Assembly: GCA_016721315.1 (NCBI GenBank)
Contig: JADKIL010000008.1
Span: 33,447 to 97,446 of the forward strand
Origin: Candidatus Villigracilis vicinus
Lineage (GTDB): Bacteria; Chloroflexota; Anaerolineae; Anaerolineales; Villigracilaceae
Direction: 5' to 3'
DNA length: 64,000 nt
Below, in pieces: positions 17,567 to 26,481 of this stretch; position 1 is the first letter of the stretch; the number at the start of each line of letters is the position of its first letter. Made by a program: the position numbers and the translations under genes. The notes under the pieces are model-generated. The model ran no database searches. It saw nothing but the letters and a program-made list of their open reading frames with translations, and was not told the origin of the DNA.

Positions 17567-17910
17567 ACTATCTCCTGTGTAGTTTCATTTATCAGGTTCA
17601 CTTGGTATGCGAGGCGTTCGCGCATGACGTTTCTCAACAGGTCAAGTGCCTGAATTAATCTGGGGTCAGAAAGCCTATAGGTGATGGTTGTGCCGTTGCG
17701 GAGCGTATCTACCAGACCGCGCTCGCGTAAGACCTTTAAGTGCCGGGAGGTTGTCGGCTGGTTCAATCCAAGCTCAGCTGCCAAATCGGTTACATTGCGA
17801 GAACCATCATTCAAGGTGTATAAGATGAGGAGGCGGATGGGATCGGAAAGGGCAGCGCAGAAATTAGCTTCGAGTTGAGTGATTTCTTGTTTTAGGGTGG
17901 CAGTGACCAT
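17563..17910 (-). CDS. ArsR-family transcriptional repressor
   Basis: 115 residues with the winged helix of ArsR/SmtB proteins: NFCAALSDPIRLLILYTLND, then LGLNQPTTSRHLKVLRERGL. It has a single cysteine (Cys18, first helix). It lacks the second cysteine of the dithiol persulfide sensors BigR/SqrR and has no metal-site cluster. It is the first gene of the cytochrome-transporter operon and overlaps the octaheme gene by 4 nt, so it is very likely its autoregulated repressor. AGCAGGTAATC before the ATG supplies a modest ribosome site. Confidence 0.88.
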   Translation of the reverse strand: MVTATLKQEITQLEANFCAALSDPIRLLILYTLNDGSRNVTDLAAELGLNQPTTSRHLKVLRERGLVDTLRNGTTITYRLSDPRLIQALDLLRNVMRERLAYQVNLINETTQEIV

Positions 17911-18077
17911 GATTACCTGCTTATATGTGAATAAACGAATATTTCAACCCTCATCATACATTTGTGACGCTTTGTACAATAGTGCAGGGTGTCATATTAA
18001 GTTTCGTTTAATGTCACATGAAGTTGATGTATAATTTGGCGTAATTTAGTATCCAATCAGCTTTATTTGGAGGTGGT
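17911..18077. promoter_or_regulatory. Divergent control region of ArsR operon and XRE-cupin gene
   Basis: A 167-bp AT-rich gap. On the plus strand TATAAT (18030-18035) with a weak TTTAAT -35 serves the XRE gene. On the ArsR side, TGAATA and TATTTCA flank AAACGAA around 17928-17946, and TGTCATATTAA / TTAATGTCACA pair around 17991-18018, both imperfect dyads that could be operators. Assignment of either dyad to a regulator is inference. Confidence 0.45.
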
Positions 18078-18683
18078 ATGGAGTCTTTTCAACGGGAAGC
18101 CGTTTCGGTTGATGTTGCATCAAGGTTGAGGGAATTACGCGAGGCGCGCGGCATTTCCATGCGAACTCTTGCCGCTCGCAGCGGGCTTTCGGCAAATGCC
18201 TTGTCTATGATCGAACGGGGGAAAACATCACCGTCGGTTAGTACGCTGTATAAGTTGGCTGCTGCTTTAGGGGTTTCGATCACTGCTTTTTTTGGCTCGG
18301 AGAATGAAAAGAAGCAAGTCGTTTTCCTAAAACATGATGAACGTACGCGGCTTTCGTTTACACGCGGCGTTTTCGAGGCTTTAGGCGGTGAAAATTTTGC
18401 CGGGCGGGTGGAGCCATTTATGTTGACCATGGAAAGCGGTGCTTCGTGTGGCCCACATGATATTGTTCATTCAGGACACGAATTTGTTTTCTGCCTGCGC
18501 GGGCAATTGGAATATACGGTTGAAAAGGAGACGTTCCGCCTCGAACCAGGAGATAGCCTGCTCTTTGCCACCAGACTTCGTCATCGCTGGAAGAATCCGA
18601 CCAACATGGTTACAAATGCCCTCATAATTATTTCCGGTTTTGAAGAGGGCGAAGAACTTCACGCCATGCATTGGAAGAAATAA
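18078..18683 (+). CDS. XRE-family regulator with C-terminal cupin (SutR-like layout)
   Basis: 201 residues. An N-terminal lambda-repressor HTH (LRELREARGISMRTLAARSG, then LSMIERGKTSPSVSTLYKLA) is joined to a cupin sensor domain (HSGHEFVFCLRGQLEYTV ... LEPGDSLLFATRLRHRWKNP). Proteins with this layout, including Escherichia coli SutR, regulate sulfur use or other small-molecule pathways. Divergent placement to the sulfur-redox operon makes control of that operon plausible. GGAGGTGG precedes the start. A strong terminator follows. Confidence 0.88.
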   Translation: MESFQREAVSVDVASRLRELREARGISMRTLAARSGLSANALSMIERGKTSPSVSTLYKLAAALGVSITAFFGSENEKKQVVFLKHDERTRLSFTRGVFEALGGENFAGRVEPFMLTMESGASCGPHDIVHSGHEFVFCLRGQLEYTVEKETFRLEPGDSLLFATRLRHRWKNPTNMVTNALIIISGFEEGEELHAMHWKK

Positions 18684-18713
18684 AAAAACGCCATCCGTAA
18701 GGATGGCGTTTTT
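18684..18713 (+). terminator. Rho-independent terminator of the XRE gene
   Basis: AACGCCATCC, loop GTAA, GGATGGCGTT followed by TTT; a perfect 13-bp stem including flanking A/T pairs, starting at the stop codon. Confidence 0.9.
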
Positions 18714-18741
18714 GAATATAAAACTACTCAACTAGCCGACG

Positions 18742-19089
18742 TTAAGCGTACATGCCCCAATCAAGCGCAGAGGGATCTTCCATCATGGAGAAATCCCACA
18801 TATCCATGCCCATTTCAATCGTGACGGGCATATTCAAACCCTCGGTGGCCTTGGCTTTAGTCATTTCGATCATGGCAGGTCCATACGGACAGAAAGGGGT
18901 GGTTAGGATCATCTTTACGCGAGCCATGCCGTTCTCGATCTCAATATCTCGCACCAACCCAAGTTGGATGATGGTCATGCCGATCTCGGGATCCACCACT
19001 TCGGAGAGGCTGGCGCGTGCAGGTTTTACCATATCCGGGTGTGTCGTATGGATCGTCCATTTGATTTCATTGATCTGAGTTTCGCTCAT
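18742..19089 (-). CDS. MIP18/DUF59 iron-sulfur assembly factor (SufT-like)
   Basis: 115 residues. The MIP18-family core is visible: SEVVDPEIGMTIIQLGLVRD and TTPFCPYGPAM, with the conserved cysteine at about 67. Such proteins help deliver or mature iron-sulfur clusters; single-domain versions are usually called SufT. A Met/Asp-rich tail (MGMDMWDFSMMEDPS) extends the domain. It begins 10 nt after the SufR-like gene and shares its promoter, fitting a small iron-sulfur homeostasis operon. Confidence 0.85.
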   Translation of the reverse strand: MSETQINEIKWTIHTTHPDMVKPARASLSEVVDPEIGMTIIQLGLVRDIEIENGMARVKMILTTPFCPYGPAMIEMTKAKATEGLNMPVTIEMGMDMWDFSMMEDPSALDWGMYA

Positions 19090-19099
19090 AAAATCCTCT

Positions 19100-19723
19100 T
19101 TATTTTGTTTTTACGGCGGGGTGAATAACGTAAGTACAGGGCGCACCGCCATTCAGAATGCACTGCACTTTATTTGCTGGAAGCGCCAGCATTTTCGAAA
19201 TTAGGGTTTGGTCTACCGTACAAACTTCAGGGTGAGCCACGCCAATTTGATAATACGGACAGGAGGTTTCGTGAATTTGGTATTCATCGCCCTTTTTTTC
19301 CCATTCCACGGTGAAGCCTTCCTGTGCCAGCATTTCCTGGACAAGGTCAAGGCGCTCTTCCATACTTAGTCCCTTAACGTCTTGCGCATATTCATCAGCC
19401 AGGTCTTCTGCGATCTGACCGAAAAGTTTGCTAACCATTGGTCCGGGGATGCTTTCCTTCATTTGGGCAAGCAGACGGGTAGTCAGGCGAAGATAGCGTG
19501 TAGGGAAGTGCTCCATGCCTTCATCCGTAAGAATGTAAACCAGACGTGGTCTGCCAACCCCGTGCCGTTCTTCCTGAGATTCAACCAACCCTTCCATTTG
19601 AAGATTGGTCAGGTGGTGACGTACAGAGATCGGATTAATGCCAACAGCTTCCGCCAGGTCGTTTATGGTGGATTTGGGCTTTTTTAGCAGAGTCTGCAGG
19701 ATTTTGTCTCGCGTGGATTTCAT
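19100..19723 (-). CDS. SufR-like iron-sulfur-responsive HTH repressor
   Basis: 207 residues from ATG 19723; an upstream in-frame start at 19759 would lie inside the promoter. The winged HTH occupies about 5-65 (STINDLAEAVGINPISVRHH). The C-terminal half has four cysteines in the SufR arrangement: Cys155 (SCPYYQIGV), Cys168 (HPEVC), Cys188 (KVQC) and Cys196 (GGAPC). Family members bind a cluster and repress suf genes. No suf operon is in view; the partner is the SufT-like gene. The promoter overlaps a perfect palindrome directly before the ATG, suggesting autoregulation of a leaderless mRNA. Confidence 0.88.
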   Translation of the reverse strand: MKSTRDKILQTLLKKPKSTINDLAEAVGINPISVRHHLTNLQMEGLVESQEERHGVGRPRLVYILTDEGMEHFPTRYLRLTTRLLAQMKESIPGPMVSKLFGQIAEDLADEYAQDVKGLSMEERLDLVQEMLAQEGFTVEWEKKGDEYQIHETSCPYYQIGVAHPEVCTVDQTLISKMLALPANKVQCILNGGAPCTYVIHPAVKTK

Positions 19724-19759
19724 ACAGGGCAGTATAACTGCCCTGTCAACTCCTGTCAA
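19724..19759 (-). promoter_or_regulatory. Leaderless promoter with perfect operator palindrome upstream of the SufR-like gene
   Basis: On the minus strand: TTGACA (19754-19759), exactly 17 nt, TATACT (19731-19736), 7 nt, then the ATG. ACAGGGCAGT / ACTGCCCTGT (19724-19733 and 19737-19746) forms a perfect 10-bp dyad with a 3-nt centre. It covers the -10 box and the expected start point. Repressor binding there would block RNA polymerase. No Shine-Dalgarno fits. Confidence 0.82.
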
Positions 19760-19798
19760 TATATTAGATAAATATCATAAAAATTATTGAGCATTGGA

Positions 19799-22700
19799 TT
19801 ACCTTATGGTAAATCGGAAAACGTCAGACCATATACTCCAATTCCCAGCAGCATCTTTTGCGCGGATACGCCAGTAATATAATTTACGTGTCAGGTTGGT
19901 GACTTGGACAGTGGTGCTGGAGGTCTGCTTTGAAAAGATCGGGCTCGAGAAATCAGCATCGTTATCCACTTCAACCTGATATTGAACCGCATCACTGACA
20001 ACGGACCACCTTAGCCATGGGCGCTTCGGGGCGTCTACGTTATTTTGCGGAGTGATCGGTTTCGGCGGAGAAGGAGGCGCAGCATCCACCATTACGGAAA
20101 TGGCACTGCTAAAAACTCCTGGATTTAGATCCGAGTTATAAGCGCGTACACGGAAGTAGTACATGCCATCTGTGAGCTGAATTTGAATTTGTGTAGTGGA
20201 TTCTGGAACGGTTTGTGCGCTCACGATCTGGAAGAAAGCGCTATCCCGCGCAATAAAGTATTCATAAGCTTGAGCACCTTGCACGGGGGACCAAGAGAAT
20301 GAGGCGGCTGAATTTGTTATTAGAGTGTTGTTGGGTGTGATGACTGCTGGAGAGCCAAAACCCACAGTGGTTTTGGCTAGGGTGAAACTTTCGCCGCTGG
20401 TGAAGCTGGTGTTCACCAGTTTGTTCCCTGCAAGGTCAACGATATTGCCGTTGTCCAACATATCAAGGCGGATCGTACCTGATCCTGCACCTGTTTTAAC
20501 GGTGACCCAATAGAATGGATTTACATTTTGGAGGGTGAGGACTGCAGACTTGATCGCATTTGTTTGTGTAACGATGAAGTCGTTCGTTTCCACGCCTGTA
20601 ACCGATTCGGAAAATGTGACAATAAAGTCAGCGGTTGGGTTGATGGTGGGATTCCCGCCAGCCCGAACTATGGAGGTGACCTGTGGGGGGGTTCGATCGA
20701 TAGTAAATGTTTCCCCGGTTAGGAAATTCGCATTCCCTGCCCCCGTACCGCCCAGGCGGACGTTTTGATTATTTTGAATACTGTCATTGTCAATTAGGTC
20801 GAGTTTCAGAGATCCATCTACGGTGCCGGCTGTGACTGTGACAATGTAAAACGGGTTTTGGTTGTTGACCGCAGTGACAGTACCGCCCGTGACTTGAAAG
20901 TCAGTCTGATCCACGCCGCTGACCGGTTCTGAAAATGTGACAATAAAATCAACGCTTTGGGCATTGCTTGGGTTGGTGCCAGCGCGAACGATGGACGTTA
21001 CGGTAGGCACGTTGACCGTGACGGCGGTATTTCCACTGGCAAAATTACCATTGCCTGTGCCCTGACCGCCAAGTCGATTTCCAAGCCCGTCAATGATGCT
21101 GTCATCGTCTTGAAGATTTAACTGTATTGTATCGCTGCCCGGTTTTAATGTAATGGAAACATGATACGTGCTGCCGGATCCACTCACACCGGAGATCGAA
21201 GCACCGTTCGAGGTAGAGAGCTGGAAATCGCTTGTATCAACTCCGCTTACTGTTTCAGAGAAGTTAACCACAAACTCAGCAGACGCAGAATTTGCTTGGG
21301 TCGTTGCTGTGATCGAAGTTACCGTGGGAGATGCGCGATCTATGGTGTATGCCTCGCCGCTGGTAAACCCAGTGTTTGTCGTGTTTCCTGCGCCGTCAAC
21401 TACTGTTTTGTTGTCATTGAAATTTAGGCGGAGGGTGTCATTTCCTGCTCCGGTTGTGGTAGTGATCGTATAAACCGCTCCTGAGCCGCTAATGGAGTTT
21501 AGGGTTGCTCCGGCACTGGTTGTGAGGTTGAAGTCTGCCAGATCAACGCCTGTGACAGGTTTGTTGAAGGTTGCTGTGAAGCGGACAGTTGCTGCACTAC
21601 TGGGGTTGGCATCTGCGCGAATAATTGATGTTATGGCGGGCACGGTTCTGTCGACGGTATAGGATTCCCCGGTTGTGAAACTGCCATTCCCTGTCCCTGC
21701 TCCGCCGAGCGGGACGTTGAGCGTATTCAAGATAGTGTCGTTGTCGGTGAGATCAAGGCGGATGGTTCCATTTCCGCTGCCAGTGCCGACCGTAACAATA
21801 TAGAGGTTTGCAGATCCAAAGACCGAACTGATCGACGCTCCGTTGAGGTCAGTGGTCAATGCAAAATCGGCGGCATCTACACCGCTGACGTTTTCTGAGA
21901 AAGTGACCGCAAAACCAACACTCGATCCTGTAGTGGGGCTGCTTGAGGTACGGACGATGCGTACTACAGAGGGTCTTGTCGACTTGATCGTGAAAGACCA
22001 CCATGTGCCAGTATTGGCGTAGGTTTGTGCATCTCGCAGCCTTGCCTGCCAATAATAGGTGCGTCCTTCTACTAGAGTAATCTCTCCGGGTCCGCCGGAA
22101 TAAAGGGAATCTCTTGTTACCCAGGCATTGTTATCACACTGGGAATTATTTATTTCGTCGATGCAATATTGATATTTGTCAGTGCTGTCTTTGGTGGTCT
22201 CAGACCATTGCAGTAATTGATATGTGGATGCAGGCATGCTGATGATCGATTCGTTGGCAGGTGCGAGCTTGACCAAGGCGCTGGATGGTTGAACGGTGAA
22301 TGACCACCACGTCCCGTCGTTGGCTACTGTGCCAGCGTCACGTAACCGGACCTGCCAATAGTAGGTGTGTCCGGGGACGATTGAGAATTCACTAGGTCCG
22401 CCTGAATAGAGCGAGTCGCGAGTGATCCATGTGTTATTGTCACAAAGCGAGTTATTGGTTTCATCCACGCAGTATTGATATCTGTCAGTGCTGTCCTTGG
22501 TTGTTCCAGTCCATTGCAGGAGTTGGAAGGTTGTTGATGGTAGCGGGATGATCGCACCATTTGGCAGGCTTGATTTTGAAAAAGTGAGCGCAGGTTGGAT
22601 CGAGAAACTCCACCAAACCCCATTATCCGCTTCTGTTTGGGTATCCTTTGTTCTGACCTGCCAGTAATACGTATGCCCGGCAACTAAGGTGAATTCGCCG

Positions 22701-22993
22701 GGTCCGCCGGAATAAATGGCGTTGCGTGTTATCCAGGTATTGTTATCGCACTGGGAATTATTCGTCTCGTCGATGCAGTATTGATACCTGTCTGTGGCGG
22801 CGAGCCCGGCATCTGTCCATTGTAAGAGCATATAAGAAGTGGACGGCATGGCGATCACCGTGCCATTAATAGGGGTTGTTTTTGAGTATGGGGCAGGAGC
22901 TTGCGCGTAGACGTTATTGAGAGCGTGAAATGTCAGAATTGCAACGGTCAGGATCGCCAGGCTAAATTTGGATGTTCGTTTTATTGTGAGCAT
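19799..22993 (-). CDS. Giant secreted protein with FN3 and Ig-like repeats
   Basis: 1064 residues from ATG 22993, which has GGGAGG upstream and a proper signal peptide (cleavage near NNVYA-QA). Three near-identical ~98-residue fibronectin-III-like repeats come first, each with RYQYCIDETNNS and GHTYYWQVR motifs and paired cysteines. Five ~100-residue Ig-like repeats of the SIVRAG...VDFIVTFSEPVSGVD...DF type follow, then two FN3 domains (AYEYFIARDS; YQVEVDNDADF). There is no cell-wall sorting motif and no enzyme domain. Probably an adhesion or matrix protein. It is a tandem paralogue of the next upstream gene. Confidence 0.85.
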   Translation of the reverse strand: MLTIKRTSKFSLAILTVAILTFHALNNVYAQAPAPYSKTTPINGTVIAMPSTSYMLLQWTDAGLAATDRYQYCIDETNNSQCDNNTWITRNAIYSGGPGEFTLVAGHTYYWQVRTKDTQTEADNGVWWSFSIQPALTFSKSSLPNGAIIPLPSTTFQLLQWTGTTKDSTDRYQYCVDETNNSLCDNNTWITRDSLYSGGPSEFSIVPGHTYYWQVRLRDAGTVANDGTWWSFTVQPSSALVKLAPANESIISMPASTYQLLQWSETTKDSTDKYQYCIDEINNSQCDNNAWVTRDSLYSGGPGEITLVEGRTYYWQARLRDAQTYANTGTWWSFTIKSTRPSVVRIVRTSSSPTTGSSVGFAVTFSENVSGVDAADFALTTDLNGASISSVFGSANLYIVTVGTGSGNGTIRLDLTDNDTILNTLNVPLGGAGTGNGSFTTGESYTVDRTVPAITSIIRADANPSSAATVRFTATFNKPVTGVDLADFNLTTSAGATLNSISGSGAVYTITTTTGAGNDTLRLNFNDNKTVVDGAGNTTNTGFTSGEAYTIDRASPTVTSITATTQANSASAEFVVNFSETVSGVDTSDFQLSTSNGASISGVSGSGSTYHVSITLKPGSDTIQLNLQDDDSIIDGLGNRLGGQGTGNGNFASGNTAVTVNVPTVTSIVRAGTNPSNAQSVDFIVTFSEPVSGVDQTDFQVTGGTVTAVNNQNPFYIVTVTAGTVDGSLKLDLIDNDSIQNNQNVRLGGTGAGNANFLTGETFTIDRTPPQVTSIVRAGGNPTINPTADFIVTFSESVTGVETNDFIVTQTNAIKSAVLTLQNVNPFYWVTVKTGAGSGTIRLDMLDNGNIVDLAGNKLVNTSFTSGESFTLAKTTVGFGSPAVITPNNTLITNSAASFSWSPVQGAQAYEYFIARDSAFFQIVSAQTVPESTTQIQIQLTDGMYYFRVRAYNSDLNPGVFSSAISVMVDAAPPSPPKPITPQNNVDAPKRPWLRWSVVSDAVQYQVEVDNDADFSSPIFSKQTSSTTVQVTNLTRKLYYWRIRAKDAAGNWSIWSDVFRFTIR

Positions 22994-23307
22994 TGCGCCC
23001 TCCCGAGCCAAATATCTAAGTTCTCGCCTGATCGTTGAGACCATATTTGGTGTTTTGTTATTAGATTATCAAATGGGTTTATAGCTGTATGGATAGATCG
23101 CCCTAATTCAGCCAAGTACGAGAAGCCTTTGTATTTAAAAGACCAATTCATTGCTGCTTCCTGATCTGCGAGAATGAATTCCTGACAGATCTAATTACAT
23201 TATATTGCTGTGTCATTTTTGTAGAGAACCTTGATACGCTGTTGAAATGGATTAAAAGGAAGTTGAAAAACATCCTCGCTGCTGGAAGGGCAGCGAGGAT
23301 GTCCAAG
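22994..23307. other. Intergenic region between the duplicated surface-protein genes
   Basis: About 310 bp, AT-rich. It contains the terminator of the upstream metallophosphatase gene (23265-23302) and must hold any separate promoter for the FN3/Ig protein on the minus strand, but no consensus pair stands out. No gene is supported here. Confidence 0.5.
23265..23302 (-). terminator. Terminator of the metallophosphatase gene
   Basis: On the minus strand ACATCCTCGCTGC, a 7-nt loop, GCAGCGAGGATGT, then TTTTTC: a perfect 13-bp stem with a T-run just after the stop codon. Confidence 0.9.
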
Positions 23308-26300
23308 TTATTGCGCCTTGAAGCTAAAGACAGCGGACCATGCGCTCCAGTTTCCGGCAGGGTCTTCCGCTCGCACTCGCCAATAGTAGGTTCTACCAAG
23401 TAGATTTTTCACCTGTATCGTTGGTCTGGCGGCTATGCCTGAAAATTCAGGGCTGGAGAAGTCAGCATTATTATCCACTTCCACCTGGTAATCTTTGGCG
23501 CCGCTTATGGCTGACCACTTTAACCAGGGACGTCTTGGCGTGGTGGAGGCATTGCTTGGGCTGAGAGGCGTCGGTGAGGGAGGAGGCGTGGAGTCGATGG
23601 TGAAGGTGTACGTTTTACTCCACTTTCCGGGGTTTAGGTCCTGGTTGTAAGCGCGGACTTTTGCGTAGTATGCTCCATCCGTAAGAGCAGATTGTGCAAC
23701 AAAGGCGGCTTCGGTTGTTGTTGTGTTGGCTGCGATGTGTGAAAACCCACTATCGCGTGCTATCAAGATTTCGTATGCCTGTGCATTAATGACCGATGAC
23801 CAGGTCAACATAAGAAACGGATTGTTTGTGAAAGAATTAGGCAGTGCATTGATGCCGGGCGCTGAAAAATCGACGGCTGTTTTACCGACAGTAAAACTTT
23901 CGCCTGAAGTGTAGGCATTGTTGGTGATGGGATTCCCGGCTTTATCTGTGATGTTGCCATTATCGAGCAAGTCCAGCCGAATGGAGCCAGATCCTGCTCC
24001 TGTGCGAACTGTGACCCAATAGACTGGATCGGAATTTTGAATATTTATTACAGACGACTTGATAATATTTGTCTGTATTATTGTAAAGTCGGTCAGTTCG
24101 ACACCAAGGACAGGTTCGGAAAAGGTGACAATAAAATCTGCCGTAGGGTTGATCGCCGGGTTATTGCCTGCGCGGATGATCGAAGTGATTTGTGGTGCTG
24201 TCCGATCCACAGTGTAAGATTCACCGCGTGTAAAATTTGCATTCCCCGCACCTTCTCCACCTAGAAATACGCCTTGCGCATTGTGAATACTGTCATCGTC
24301 GATCAGTTCCATTATTATTTCACCATCTGTTGGTCCAGTTTGGACGGTGACAATAAAAAATGGATTGGAATTATTGACGGCGAGGATGTTTGCTCCATTT
24401 GTGAGCAGGAAATCACTCGCGTCCACTCCTTCAACAGGTTCTGAAAAGGTAACAACAAAATCTACTTGTGCTGCATTTGTTGGGCTTGCGCCAGAACGGA
24501 TTATGGACGTAACGATCGGCTTATCAATGGCGATATTGAAAACACCGCCGATGAAATTGCCATTGCTCGCGCCTGAGCCGCCTAGTAGATTACCAACCGC
24601 ATCCATGATGCTGTCGTTGTCATTCAAATCCAGCCGCAAACTATCACTGCCGGGTTGAACTGAGATGGAAACCAAATACTGGCTCCCTGACCCAGTGACA
24701 TTCGTGATCGTTGCCCCGTTGAATGTGGATAAAAGGAAATCGCCTCCATCCACTCCGGTCACTGGCTCTGAAAAATTGACAGTGTATTCTACGCTGTTGG
24801 CGTTTGTCTGGTTTGCTGCACTGATGGACGTCACCAGCGGGGCAGCGCGGTCAATGGGGATTGTCCCTCCGCTGGTGAAGCCTGTGCTTGTAGCGTTGCC
24901 TGCTATATCAATAACGGTGTCGTTATCGAGGAAGTCCAGCCGTAGTTCATCACTTCCGCTTCCAGTTGTGACCGAAACAACATAGTTCGCCCCCGAACCA
25001 TTGATGGCGTTCAGGGCTGCGCCATTTGTCGTGGTAAGAGAAAAATCTGCCAAGTCTACACCAGTGATGGGTTCAGTGAATGTCACTGAAAAATCTACAT
25101 TGGCGGCATTGGTTGGGCTGGGAGTTGCTGGCAAAATAGAGGCGACTGAAGGCGAGGTTTTATCAACTGTATATACTTCGCCTGTGTTGTAATTTCCATT
25201 TGAAGCGCCACTTCCTCCAAGGGAGATGCCAAGGCTGCTTAAGATGGAGTCGTTGTCGGCTAGGTCGAGGCGTAGCGTTCCATCCCCGCCGCCGGTGTTG
25301 ACAGCCAGGGTATATATGTTTCCAGTGCCAGTTAAGTTAGCGATGCTCGCTCCGGTTGTGGTGGTGTTTAGAATGAAATCTGAAGTGTCCACGCCGGTGA
25401 CTGCCTCAGAAAAGTTGACCTGAAAATTAACCACCCCGGCATTTGTTGGGTTGGCGTCTAGCCGAGTGATCGAGGTGACCGTGGGTGTGCTGCCGCCGAT
25501 GGTATATTCATCCATAAGCAAACCTGCGCGTGTGTACATTTGAAATTTCATATACGCGCTCGTGGCTTCCACGCGCATTGCACCAAAATCCTGATTGAAG
25601 CGCACCTGACTTTCAGGCAGGATATTTTCAAACCAGTAAAGTTCTGATCCACCTATGCCATTCACAAAATATGGAATGCCATCCACAGACAAACGCTCGT
25701 AAATATGGTCGTGCCCGGTTAGAACTGCATCTGCACCCCATTCTTTGAACGGCCAGCGCATATATTCTGTTGAGCCGTGCCTGCCGGAGGAGTAAGGAGC
25801 ATGGTGAAAATACACAACGTTAAATGAGGAAGTGGATGCAGCCAAAGCCTTCCGCAGCCAGCGTCCCTGTGGGTCATCAGCGAAGACGCCGTCAGGCTCG
25901 TCACGATCACTATCTAGTACAAAGAAATGAACAGGACCCTGGATAAAGTCATAGTAGGTGGTTGGGTTGTAATATCCGAAAAAATCAAAATATGCTTTTG
26001 CGCCAGTATCCCAGTCGTGATTGCCTAAAGAAGGGAAAAACCTGCGGACGGGTGAACCGCTCCCGTATTTCCCCTTGTATTTGAAAAGATACTCGTGGAA
26101 GTATTGTCCAATATTGTCATCAATGGTGCCAGCTTGCCCGTGCGGATAGTTGTTATCACCTACGGTCACTATAAAATCAGGATTCCAACTTTTGATAAGG
26201 TTCGATACATCCAGAAGTGGTTGACCTGCGAGCCCATAATCGCCAATAACGGCAAATGTGATGAGATCACTCTGGGCATGTACAGGAGGGGAGCCTCCAG

Positions 26301-26361
26301 TGACGACAGCAATTAGAGCAATGATAATGACAAGGGATATTTTGGTTGGGATGGATTTCAC
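23308..26361 (-). CDS. Secreted metallophosphatase with Ig-like and FN3 repeats
   Basis: 1017 residues with a signal peptide (cleavage near PVHA-QS). Residues about 33-285 are a calcineurin-type phosphoesterase close to purple acid phosphatases: FAVIGDYG, TVGDNNYPHG, SLGNHDW, VYFHHAPYSSGRH and GHDHIYERL give all metal-ligand motifs. Five Ig-like repeats (SITRLDANPTNAG..., SIIRSGASPTNAA..., and so on) and two C-terminal FN3 domains follow, in the same order as in the neighbouring downstream gene. Likely an extracellular phosphatase acting on phosphoesters, with repeats for surface or matrix binding. AGGAG precedes the start. Confidence 0.88.
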   Translation of the reverse strand: MKSIPTKISLVIIIALIAVVTGGSPPVHAQSDLITFAVIGDYGLAGQPLLDVSNLIKSWNPDFIVTVGDNNYPHGQAGTIDDNIGQYFHEYLFKYKGKYGSGSPVRRFFPSLGNHDWDTGAKAYFDFFGYYNPTTYYDFIQGPVHFFVLDSDRDEPDGVFADDPQGRWLRKALAASTSSFNVVYFHHAPYSSGRHGSTEYMRWPFKEWGADAVLTGHDHIYERLSVDGIPYFVNGIGGSELYWFENILPESQVRFNQDFGAMRVEATSAYMKFQMYTRAGLLMDEYTIGGSTPTVTSITRLDANPTNAGVVNFQVNFSEAVTGVDTSDFILNTTTTGASIANLTGTGNIYTLAVNTGGGDGTLRLDLADNDSILSSLGISLGGSGASNGNYNTGEVYTVDKTSPSVASILPATPSPTNAANVDFSVTFTEPITGVDLADFSLTTTNGAALNAINGSGANYVVSVTTGSGSDELRLDFLDNDTVIDIAGNATSTGFTSGGTIPIDRAAPLVTSISAANQTNANSVEYTVNFSEPVTGVDGGDFLLSTFNGATITNVTGSGSQYLVSISVQPGSDSLRLDLNDNDSIMDAVGNLLGGSGASNGNFIGGVFNIAIDKPIVTSIIRSGASPTNAAQVDFVVTFSEPVEGVDASDFLLTNGANILAVNNSNPFFIVTVQTGPTDGEIIMELIDDDSIHNAQGVFLGGEGAGNANFTRGESYTVDRTAPQITSIIRAGNNPAINPTADFIVTFSEPVLGVELTDFTIIQTNIIKSSVINIQNSDPVYWVTVRTGAGSGSIRLDLLDNGNITDKAGNPITNNAYTSGESFTVGKTAVDFSAPGINALPNSFTNNPFLMLTWSSVINAQAYEILIARDSGFSHIAANTTTTEAAFVAQSALTDGAYYAKVRAYNQDLNPGKWSKTYTFTIDSTPPPSPTPLSPSNASTTPRRPWLKWSAISGAKDYQVEVDNNADFSSPEFSGIAARPTIQVKNLLGRTYYWRVRAEDPAGNWSAWSAVFSFKAQ

Positions 26362-26481
26362 GATGAATCTCCTTACCGCACTGAATGTTGCGATAAGGAG
26401 ATTATATTTTTGAGATCTGATATACCCACTCCTGGCATGAATTTAATATGGATTCGTTCCTGATGTAAAATGGTTCTCATT

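Noticed and set aside
17563..17910. BigR/SqrR-type persulfide sensor
   Set aside because: The sulfur context invites it, but only one cysteine is present, so the known dithiol switch cannot form; called ArsR-family only.
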